A stretch of DNA of 64,000 nt from Rubricoccus marinus (GTDB taxonomy: Bacteria > Bacteroidota > Rhodothermia > Rhodothermales > Rubricoccaceae), in NCBI RefSeq assembly GCF_002257665.1, contig NZ_MQWB01000001.1, forward strand, positions 3,731,119 through 3,795,118, read 5' to 3'. Positions 58,160 through 64,000 of this stretch are shown piece by piece. Within the stretch, counting starts at the first letter, position 1. Every line of letters begins with the position of its first letter. Made by a program: the position numbers and the translations under genes. The notes below the pieces were generated by a model. That model did not search any database and was not told where the DNA came from. It saw nothing but the letters and a program-made list of their open reading frames with translations.

Positions 58160-60496
58160 CTAGAACTTGGCGCGGAGGCCCACGCTTACCTGCCGCCCGG
58201 CGCCAAACGTGACGAGCGTGGAGGAGCGGGCAAAGGCGGAGGCGACGTACGTGTCGTCAAACACGTTCTGGACGTTGACCGAGAGCCGGAGCCGCCGCAC
58301 GTCCATGTACAGGGCGGCGTCTGCGAGCGTCGTCGCGGCCGTCTCGATCGTGTTCGGCACGTTGCCCCACGTCGCGCCGATGTGCCGCACGCCGGCGCCG
58401 ACGCCGAGCCCCGCCAGAGGCCCGCTGGGAACGGAGTAATCGGCCCAGAGGGAGGCGGTCCGGTTGGGGATCTGCGTAGGCCGCTGCCCGATCTCCGCTT
58501 CGTTCGCGCTCTCGGTGATCTCGACGTCGAGCGCCGTGAACCCGGCCGTCACGTCGAGCCCGTTGGTGAGGCTCGCCACGGCTTCCATCTCGACGCCTCG
58601 CGACCGGACCTGGCCGGTCTGGACCTGGAGAGACGTGTTGGGGTCGTACTGAAGGAAGTCGTCGCGGGTGAGGTTGAACAGGGCCACGGTGAGGAGCCCG
58701 TTGACGCCAGGCGGCTGCACCTTGACGCCGACCTCGGTCTGGCGCCCGCGCTCCGGGCTGAACGGCTCGCCGCTGGCGTCCAGGCCTACCTGGGGCAGGA
58801 AGGACTGGGCGTAGCTGACGTACGGGGAGACGCCGATGGAGGAGAGGTAGACCACGCCGGCGCGGCCGGTGAAGGCGCGGTCGTTCTGCTCCGTGACGGC
58901 GCCGTCGGCCATGTGGTTGACGGTCTCGGTCTTTGCCCAGTCGTAGCGGCCGCCGAGGGAGAGGACGAGCCGCTCGGCCCACTTGGTCTGGCCCTGGAGG
59001 TACAGCCCCGTCTGGGTCTGGTCGGTCTGCGTATCGGCGAACGTCGGCGGCGCCTCGACCTGCTGGTCGTAGTCGGGCGAGAAGAGGTCGAGTGACGGGG
59101 CCCCGCCAAAGGTCTGCTGGAGGCCCACGTCGAGGCGCTGGATGTCGAGGCCGCCCAGGATCGTCGTCTCCGTCGCGCCAGAGGCGAACTGGGCGCGCGC
59201 CTGGTTGTCGAGGGCCAAGCCGTCCAGCGAGCCGAAAGTGCCGAAGATGGAGCGCGTGAGCGTCCGGCGGTCATCGAGGAGGCCCGTGCTGTAAACCGTC
59301 ACGTCGTCCAGATCGGAGGCGTAGTAGCGGGCGTTCTGGCGGAGCGTCCACGTGTCGCCGATGCGGTGCTCGAACAGCGAGGACGCCGACCACTCGTTGC
59401 GGTCGTAGCGGTCGGTCCCGGGGGCGCCGGTGTAGAAATCGGTCGGGACGGCGCCGAACGTGTTGGCCTCTAGCGTCCCCTCGATGGGGAGCGCCTGCGA
59501 GGCGCCGGTGTCGTCGCGCTGCACGTGACCGAGGACGGTCCACGTCGTGCTCGCGCCCGGCCGCCAGGTCAGCGCCGGGGCGACGTACAGCCGGTCGTTC
59601 TGGACGAACTCCACCTGGGTGTCGCTGTCGCGCAAGAGGCCAGTCACGCGGTACTGGAGCGCGTCTGTTCCCGGGACGGGGCCGGAAAGGTCGGCCTGGG
59701 CCTGGAGCCGTCCAAAGCTGCCGGCCTCGACGGCCACCTCGCGCTGGGCGACAAGTGTGGGCCGCTTGGAGGAGAAGGCGACCACACCACCGGGGCTTCC
59801 CGCGCCGTAGAGCACGGACGCGGGCCCGCGCAGCACCTCGACCCGCTCCATCCCGTACGGCTCGACGTTGTAGCCCACGGCGTAGTTCACGTTGCGGAGC
59901 TGGAGGCCGTCGCGGTAGAGGCCGGTCTGGGTAGCGTCGAACCCGCGGACCTTGATCCACGTGAAGCGGGGCTCGAAGCCCCAGGCTTCGCCCTGAACGC
60001 CAGGCGTGTAGCGGAGCGCCTCGGCGAGGGTCGTCGCGTCTTGGACTTCCAACTGGTCCTGGGTGAGGACCGAGACGGAGTGGGGCGTTTCGAGCGGGCG
60101 GGCGCCCAGCTTGCTCGCCGAGGTCAGCTCGGTCGGGACGAACCCGCCGCGGCGGCTGACGACGCTGATGGCGCCCAAGCTCGCCGTCTGCTCTGAGAGC
60201 GCGACATCGAGCACGACGCGCTCGCCCTCGTAGACGGCTACCGTGCGTGTGATGGGCTCATATCCCACGCTGCTCACGCGGACGGCGTGCGTGTCTACAG
60301 GAACAGCGGCGAGGACGAAGTAGCCGCTGGCGTCCGCCGCCGCGCCGGTCCCTGTGCCCACGAGTTGGACGGTGGCGCCGGGCACCGGGACGCCCGTCTG
60401 AGAATCGGTAACGCGCCCGGCGAGCGTCCCCGTCTGGGAAAGCGCGGTGGACGCGGTGAGCAGGAACAGCGCGAGGCCGAAAAGCGAGCGGGACAT
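58160..60496 (-). CDS. TonB-dependent siderophore receptor
   Basis: 778 aa. Signal peptide ends TALSQ; CarboxypepD_reg-like domain ~22-105 (LAGRVTDSQTGVPVPGATVQL, VSSVGYEPITRTVAV). Plug ~115-270: LGARPLETPHSVSVLTQDQLEVQDATTLAEALRYTPGVQGE, WIKVRGFDATQTGLYRDGLQL, PYGMERVEVLRGPASVLYGAGSPGGVV. The barrel ends VTFGAGRQVSVGLRAKF. Architecture is FhuA/FpvA-like, i.e. ferric hydroxamate or catecholate uptake. Few CCTCTGGCG copies compared with its neighbours. Candidate iron-regulator sites and a -7 box lie upstream; the PepSY and small membrane genes follow. Confidence 0.93.
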   Translation of the reverse strand: MSRSLFGLALFLLTASTALSQTGTLAGRVTDSQTGVPVPGATVQLVGTGTGAAADASGYFVLAAVPVDTHAVRVSSVGYEPITRTVAVYEGERVVLDVALSEQTASLGAISVVSRRGGFVPTELTSASKLGARPLETPHSVSVLTQDQLEVQDATTLAEALRYTPGVQGEAWGFEPRFTWIKVRGFDATQTGLYRDGLQLRNVNYAVGYNVEPYGMERVEVLRGPASVLYGAGSPGGVVAFSSKRPTLVAQREVAVEAGSFGRLQAQADLSGPVPGTDALQYRVTGLLRDSDTQVEFVQNDRLYVAPALTWRPGASTTWTVLGHVQRDDTGASQALPIEGTLEANTFGAVPTDFYTGAPGTDRYDRNEWSASSLFEHRIGDTWTLRQNARYYASDLDDVTVYSTGLLDDRRTLTRSIFGTFGSLDGLALDNQARAQFASGATETTILGGLDIQRLDVGLQQTFGGAPSLDLFSPDYDQQVEAPPTFADTQTDQTQTGLYLQGQTKWAERLVLSLGGRYDWAKTETVNHMADGAVTEQNDRAFTGRAGVVYLSSIGVSPYVSYAQSFLPQVGLDASGEPFSPERGRQTEVGVKVQPPGVNGLLTVALFNLTRDDFLQYDPNTSLQVQTGQVRSRGVEMEAVASLTNGLDVTAGFTALDVEITESANEAEIGQRPTQIPNRTASLWADYSVPSGPLAGLGVGAGVRHIGATWGNVPNTIETAATTLADAALYMDVRRLRLSVNVQNVFDDTYVASAFARSSTLVTFGAGRQVSVGLRAKF

Positions 60497-60510
60497 GGAG
60501 AGTGGAGGAG

Positions 60511-60548
60511 CTTATTTAGACTGAGTCCATTTTAGACTTGATCTAGAT
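60511..60548 (-). promoter_or_regulatory. Tandem TTTAGACT sites, candidate iron-repressor operator
   Basis: TTTAGACT occurs twice (60515-60522 and 60531-60538; plus-strand reading), 16 bp apart, followed by the palindrome ATCTAGAT (60541-60548). The patch is AT-rich and lies 15-52 bp before the siderophore receptor ATG. The half-site resembles DtxR/IdeR-type TTAGG words, but Fur cannot be excluded. Confidence 0.5.
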
Positions 60549-60567
60549 AAGGCGCTCGCCCTTCGCG

Positions 60568-60575
60568 CAAACCTA
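60568..60575 (-). promoter_or_regulatory. -7 box TAGGTTTG of the siderophore operon
   Basis: TAGGTTTG on the minus strand, 71 nt before the ATG at 60496, exactly matches TAnnTTTG. The repressor-like sites would then lie just downstream of the transcription start. Confidence 0.45.
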
Positions 60576-60674
60576 ACAGGGACGCCGAAATAGGTGCTTG
60601 GAAGCCCACGTGCTCAAGGACGGCCCCTGGCGTTGGAGCCGACCGCTCATGACGCGTGAGGCCGTCAGCTCTGG

Positions 60675-60690
60675 CCTCTGGCGCCAGAGG
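60675..60690 (-). terminator. Motif palindrome after the 60694 gene
   Basis: CCTCTGGCGCCAGAGG ends 3 bp before the minus-strand stop codon at 60694, followed by a variant CCTCTAGCG. Confidence 0.45.
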
Positions 60691-60693
60691 CCT

Positions 60694-61131
60694 CTAGCGA
60701 GGGAGACGCCCCTCGAAGCGGACTTTTGGGGACGTCGCGTCCACGACCACCAGCTGGGAGGGATACACGACGGCGCGGCACGGGCCCAGGTCCGGCAGTG
60801 GACCGATGCGGACCACGAGTTCATCCCGCTCCTGCTGGACGGATTCGATGACATCCACAGCGCCGGTGCACCCCGCGTGGAACGAGCCGCCGTAAAAGAC
60901 GCCGAGGACGATCTGGCGCTCGAAGTCGATGTCGGGGAAGAGGACCGGCCCTTCGTCTGGAGCCTCGCGGACGAACGCCGGGAGGGCCTGAGGGTCTCGG
61001 AGAACGGTCGTGCCGTTCACGGCGATCCGTTCCATCGGCGCCGTGAGCGTTGTAAACGCGACGGGTTCGCCAGAGGCGAAGGCGTCGCAGCCGGCGAGCA
61101 CGACCAGCGCGGTGAGGACTACCCGTGACAT
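60694..61131 (-). CDS. Small lipoprotein, possibly PrcB-C-like
   Basis: 145 aa from the ATG at 61131; signal peptide with lipobox LAGC. The mature part reads IDFERQIVLGVFYGGSFHAGCTGAVDVIESVQQERDELVVRIGPLPDLGPCRAVVYPSQLVVVDAT, a pattern that recalls the PrcB C-terminal domain (strand, GGxxxGCxxxVDVI strand, acidic turn). The two Cys may pair. Similarity is weak and by eye only. It is transcribed away from the SulP gene's 3' side, on the same strand. Confidence 0.6.
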   Translation of the reverse strand: MSRVVLTALVVLAGCDAFASGEPVAFTTLTAPMERIAVNGTTVLRDPQALPAFVREAPDEGPVLFPDIDFERQIVLGVFYGGSFHAGCTGAVDVIESVQQERDELVVRIGPLPDLGPCRAVVYPSQLVVVDATSPKVRFEGRLPR

Positions 61132-61199
61132 CGGAGCGGAGGGGAGGAGGCCCAAGGTGGTCGCGTTTCTCGCCAGAGAGCAAGGGCGAAACGCGAGCA

Positions 61200-61217
61200 C
61201 GCCAGAGGCCTCTGGCG
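61200..61217 (-). terminator. 18-bp motif palindrome after the SulP stop
   Basis: CGCCAGAGGCCTCTGGCG, 8 bp downstream of the minus-strand stop codon at 61226. Confidence 0.45.
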
Positions 61218-61225
61218 CTGGGGGC

Positions 61226-62749
61226 TTAGTGCCCGGCCAGCGCCATGCCCGGCTTGTCGTGCACGGCCACGCGCTCCACGATCGCCGCGCTGGGCTCGTT
61301 CAGGCCTACGATCTCCATCTCGACGCCTCTGGCGCGGTAGCGGAGCACGGCCTTGTCGATGGCCGCGACGGCGGAAGCGTCCCAGACGTGTGCCTGTGAG
61401 AGGTCGAGGATGACCTTGTCCACGTCGGCGGTAAAGTCGAAGTGGTCCAGGAAGCCGGTGACGGTCGCGAAGAAGAGGTTGCCGACAACGGCGACGGTTT
61501 GGGTGCGGCCGTCCTCGCTCAGCTGGTCCTCCATAAAGGCGAGGTGAGCCACCTGGCGCGCGAACAGCATCGCGCTTAGCAGGATGCCGACAAGCACGCC
61601 GAGCGCGAGGTTGTGCGTGCCGACGACGACGCCCACGGTGACGCCCATCACGAGCGTCTCGCTAAATGGCACCTTGTCCACGCGGAGCGAGGACCAGTCG
61701 AACGTGCTGAAGGACACCATGAACATGACCGCCACAAGGGCGCCCATGGGGATCAGCACGAGCCAGTCGGAGAGGACCAGGATGAAGAAGAGCAGGAAGG
61801 CGCCCGCGGCGAAGGTGGAGAGCCGCCCGCGGCCGCCCGACTTCACGTTGATGACGCTCTGCCCAATCATCGCGCAGCCCGCCATGCCGCCGAAAAAGCC
61901 GGTGATGACGTTGGCGATGCCCTGCCCGCGAGACTCCTTGTTCTTGTCGCTCGGCGTGTCGGTCATCTCGTCCACGATGGACGCCGTCAGAAGGCTCTCA
62001 ATGAGGCCCACGAGCGCGAGCGCCATCGCGACCGGGAAGATGATGGACAGCGTCTCCATGTTGAGCGGCACGCTCGGGATGGAGAAAAACGGCAGCGTCG
62101 TCGGCAGCTCGCCCATGTCGCCGACGGTGCTGAGGCCTCCGCCGCCAGAGGCCACCGCGAGGATCGTGAGCCCCACAATCGCGATCAGGGGTGAGGGGAC
62201 CGCTTTGGTGAGGTACGGCAGGCCGTAGATGATGGCCAGGCCGCCGGCCACGACGGCGTACATCAGCGGCCCCGTGCCGACGAAGAGCGGCAGCTGCGCC
62301 ATGAAGATGAGAATGGCGAGCGCGTTGACGAACCCGGTCATGACCGGGCGCGGCACGAACTTCATGTACCGCCCCAGCTTGAACACGCCGAACAACACCT
62401 GGATCGCGCCGGTCAGGATCGTTGCGGCGAAGAGGTATTGGAGGCCGTGATCGCGCACGAGCGTGATCATGACGAGCGCCATCGCGCCCGTCGCCGCCGA
62501 GATCATCGCGGGCCGCCCACCCACGAACGCCGTGATCACAGCGATGGAGAACGAGGCGTAGAGGCCCACCTTCGGGTCCACGCCCGCGATGATGGAGAAC
62601 GCGATGGCCTCAGGAATAAGCGCGAGGGCCACGACGACGCCCGCAAGGAGGTCGGCGCGGACGTTGCCGAACCACTGCTCCTGGAGGGTGCGGCGGCTGG
62701 GCAGGGAGAGGCCGTACCGGCTGTCTCCAAAGATGGTGCTGATGTTCAA
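61226..62749 (-). CDS. SulP family anion transporter with STAS domain
   Basis: 507 aa. The sulfate-transporter core (~30-385) has the family helices [39 protein letters not shown] and later [37 protein letters not shown], with 10-14 membrane segments. The C-terminal STAS domain (~410-507) reads [39 protein letters not shown]. SulP proteins move sulfate, bicarbonate or other anions; the BicA-like length and the marine setting make bicarbonate or sulfate equally possible. It stands alone. Confidence 0.93.
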   Translation of the reverse strand: MNISTIFGDSRYGLSLPSRRTLQEQWFGNVRADLLAGVVVALALIPEAIAFSIIAGVDPKVGLYASFSIAVITAFVGGRPAMISAATGAMALVMITLVRDHGLQYLFAATILTGAIQVLFGVFKLGRYMKFVPRPVMTGFVNALAILIFMAQLPLFVGTGPLMYAVVAGGLAIIYGLPYLTKAVPSPLIAIVGLTILAVASGGGGLSTVGDMGELPTTLPFFSIPSVPLNMETLSIIFPVAMALALVGLIESLLTASIVDEMTDTPSDKNKESRGQGIANVITGFFGGMAGCAMIGQSVINVKSGGRGRLSTFAAGAFLLFFILVLSDWLVLIPMGALVAVMFMVSFSTFDWSSLRVDKVPFSETLVMGVTVGVVVGTHNLALGVLVGILLSAMLFARQVAHLAFMEDQLSEDGRTQTVAVVGNLFFATVTGFLDHFDFTADVDKVILDLSQAHVWDASAVAAIDKAVLRYRARGVEMEIVGLNEPSAAIVERVAVHDKPGMALAGH

Positions 62750-63077
62750 GCGGACGGTTCAGTCAACGAGGCGGCTCGGCGCGAGCAGGCCTCTGGCGAA
62801 GCAGGGAGGGCGGGTAGTGCCGCTCGACCCGAAAAGAGAAAGGACCCGAGCGACGCTGGGGTCCAAAGGGGTATCGGCGGGAGCCGCGAGAGCAGGAGGC
62901 GGCAGAGCCGAATGTGCTCAACCTACGTTTCGGGGCCTCCCGCTCGCGCCTCTCGCAAGGCGGAAGCGCTTCTCTTCACTGGGTTCGGGCACGCCGGCCA
63001 CAGGCTCTTCGCGCACCGCTCCTCAAACAAGCGATGCGCGGTAGGCCTCTGGCGCCAGAGGCGTGGACGAGGCCTGC
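62750..63077. other. 328-bp intergenic region
   Basis: Between the SulP start and the OmpA-like lipoprotein stop, both on the minus strand. It holds single motif copies near 62791, a perfect CCTCTGGCGCCAGAGG at 63046-63061 (16 bp after the stop at 63078 on the minus strand, terminator-like) and CAACCTACG near 62929, a -7-like TAGGTTG on the minus strand. No gene is seen. Confidence 0.55.
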
Positions 63078-63764
63078 CTACTGCGGGCAGACGCCGGGGA
63101 CCGAATCCGCGCGCCGGGCGCGGAAGTCTCCTTGCCCTGGCGTGCCCGCGGAGTTCGCATTCGGGTCCTGCCCGAGCCCTTGCGCAGCGGCGCGCGTTCT
63201 CGCGACGCCCTGGGAGAGGTAGTAGTCCTGCACAGCATCCGCGCGTGCTTGGGAGAGGGCGGCCTGGTCGGTCTCCAGGTCATCCGTGTACGCCTGGATG
63301 GTCAGGCAGACGTTGCTGCATTGCCGGACCGACAGGGCGTTCCGGTCCAGAGCAAGGAGATCCTTCTCGTCGAGCACAGCGCTCTGGAAGGGGAAAAGGA
63401 CCTGAGCAAATTGCAGGTCCTCACAGAGAGGGTCGGACACCTCGACGGTTTCCGCGCAAGAGGCCGACCCGAGCGCGTTGATGGCGGTCACCCTCGCGGA
63501 GAAGGTCCCGGCGGCATCGTAGGTGTGCGAGACGGGGAAGGTGGTCACGTCGTCCTCGTCGCCGTCCCCCCAGTCGATGGAGACGAGAACGGGCTCCTGG
63601 GCGTCTCCGTTAAGCACCGCGTTAAAGACCACCTCATCTCCAGGCTCGATCTCGCTCTCGGAGACCGTGCATCCCGACAGGACGGGGGCCACGGCTTCCC
63701 CCGTGGTGGAGTCGCAGGCCGCGAGGCTAAGGCAGAGAGCGGCGAGGGCGAAGCGTTGGAGCAT
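63078..63764 (-). CDS. OmpA-like lipoprotein with PKD-type domain
   Basis: 228 aa. Lipobox LAAC; residues ~35-110 are PKD-like (VSIDWGDGDEDDVTTFPVSHTYDAAGTFSARVTAINALG). The C-terminal ~100 residues are OmpA-family peptidoglycan-binding: VLFPFQSAVLDEKDLLALDRNALSVRQC, LTIQAYTDD and LSQARADAVQDYYLSQGVARTRAAAQGLGQDP. It should anchor the outer membrane to peptidoglycan, or link the envelope to a surface structure. A TAGGTTCT box lies upstream (63790-63797). Confidence 0.87.
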   Translation of the reverse strand: MLQRFALAALCLSLAACDSTTGEAVAPVLSGCTVSESEIEPGDEVVFNAVLNGDAQEPVLVSIDWGDGDEDDVTTFPVSHTYDAAGTFSARVTAINALGSASCAETVEVSDPLCEDLQFAQVLFPFQSAVLDEKDLLALDRNALSVRQCSNVCLTIQAYTDDLETDQAALSQARADAVQDYYLSQGVARTRAAAQGLGQDPNANSAGTPGQGDFRARRADSVPGVCPQ

Positions 63765-63789
63765 GGCTGGGTGTCGGGTCCGGAAGGGG

Positions 63790-63797
63790 AGAACCTA
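63790..63797 (-). promoter_or_regulatory. Putative -7 box TAGGTTCT
   Basis: TAGGTTCT on the minus strand, 25 nt before the ATG at 63764. Confidence 0.4.
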
Positions 63798-63941
63798 CGC
63801 GGCGCGAGATGGAGACGTTCTCCGTACACCGCTGCGAAAAGCACGGGCCTTCAACGGCGCCCGCTTTGATTCCGTGCGCGCCAGAGGCTCGGCGGGCGCA
63901 CACCGCACGCGCTAGCTTCTCCGTGTCCCGCCCGAAGCCCC

Positions 63942-64000
63942 GTGCGTACTCTTTTCCTCGCTGCCCTCGCTGCCCTCGCTGCCCTCGCCGTTCTCGTGCC
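63942..64000 (+). CDS. Start of a secreted protein (signal peptide only), cut by the window edge
   Basis: A GTG at 63942 opens a frame reading M(V)RTLFLAALAALAALAVLV, a textbook signal peptide, to the end of the window (19 codons). A TAGCTTCT box lies 21 nt upstream (63913-63920). The repeated LAA/LAAL reflects a short repeated DNA unit (CTCGCTGCC). Product unknown. Confidence 0.5.
   Translation, partial: MRTLFLAALAALAALAVLV

Larger units (their letters stand above)
232..63887. repeat. Dispersed 9-mer CCTCTGGCG / CGCCAGAGG, genome motif
   Basis: This span marks the first and last copies seen. The 9-mer, usually within GCCTCTGGCG, recurs in both orientations through nearly every gene and spacer. 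In 1-2000 I find 13 exact copies, starting at 232, 239, 569, 633, 737, 869, 1010, 1025, 1170, 1279 and 1544, plus a pair near 1959-1974. Base composition at about 68% GC predicts about two copies per 64 kb on both strands. In spacers two copies often meet as CCTCTGGCGCCAGAGG (16 bp) or CGCCAGAGGCCTCTGGCG (18 bp). In genes it is read as PLA, ASG, LWR, RQR, PEA or ARG depending on frame. No copy lies within 50786-51688. Confidence 0.95.

Noticed and set aside
232-63887. CRISPR-like or tandem array explanation for the repeated 9-mer
   Set aside because: Copies are irregularly spaced, in both orientations and inside conserved genes, with no spacer/repeat periodicity or cas genes.

Overview
The window is a high-GC bacterial chromosome segment (roughly 70% GC by eye) that most resembles a marine member of the Rhodothermota (Rubricoccus/Rubrivirga/Salinibacter-like). 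The reasons are: a DUF2480 gene beside a cysteine desulfurase, TonB-dependent receptors with an N-terminal CarboxypepD_reg-like domain, a subtilase with a type IX secretion-like C-terminus, a Bacteroidota-type stand-alone GroES, and TAnnTTTG-like boxes upstream of genes. This placement is inference from gene content, not a database result.

Layout. 1-8.2 kb: the start of a biotin-dependent carboxyl transferase gene, a conserved protein with motif-encoded linkers, a large PAS/GAF histidine kinase, thiL, and a tightly overlapping three-gene operon ending in an HsdR-N-domain protein. 8.2-20 kb: a uracil-DNA glycosylase-like enzyme, an envelope barrel, a CPBP protease, then a cassette of N-formylglutamate amidohydrolase, QEGLA/MATCAP-type metallopeptidase and glutathione-synthetase-like ATP-grasp ligase. 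This cassette is bracketed by two tandem pairs of one paralogous membrane-protein family. 19-27 kb: an SDR, a lipoprotein-type subclass B1 metallo-beta-lactamase, DUF2480, cysteine desulfurase, an alpha/beta-hydrolase lipoprotein lacking the nucleophile serine, and CcmF. 27-31 kb: a His-rich secreted protein, a TonB receptor and a lipoprotein, probably for metal uptake. 31-45 kb: phosphodiesterase, PRC barrel, PlsC-like acyltransferase, subtilase, beta-CASP nuclease, a redox group (thioredoxin-like, DsbA-like, peroxiredoxin-like, Old Yellow Enzyme), a GIY-YIG protein and an FAD/Fe-S D-lactate dehydrogenase-type enzyme. 45-57 kb: envelope proteins, GroES, B12-dependent ribonucleotide reductase, a foreign-looking DUF3800 gene, a TetR regulator with a divergent gene, and secreted proteins. 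57-64 kb: a siderophore receptor/PepSY/small membrane protein iron operon, lipoproteins, a SulP transporter and an OmpA-like lipoprotein.

The most striking signal is not a gene. The 9-mer CCTCTGGCG and its complement CGCCAGAGG occur throughout the window, inside genes on both strands and between genes. I counted 13 exact copies in the first 2 kb; base composition alone predicts about two in the whole window. Between genes it is often doubled into perfect 16- or 18-bp palindromes directly after stop codons, as DNA uptake sequences are in Neisseria and Haemophilus. It is absent from the AT-richer DUF3800 gene, which lies between two palindromic copies. A new uptake-sequence-like or HIP1-like genome motif is the leading candidate for an undescribed system here.

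Other genome-wide features seen: a recurrent TAGSTTYG box upstream of many start codons (Bacteroidota -7-like), and dispersed hairpin elements of a CATCCTGAG/GGATCT family. No tRNA, rRNA, CRISPR array or transposase gene was seen.
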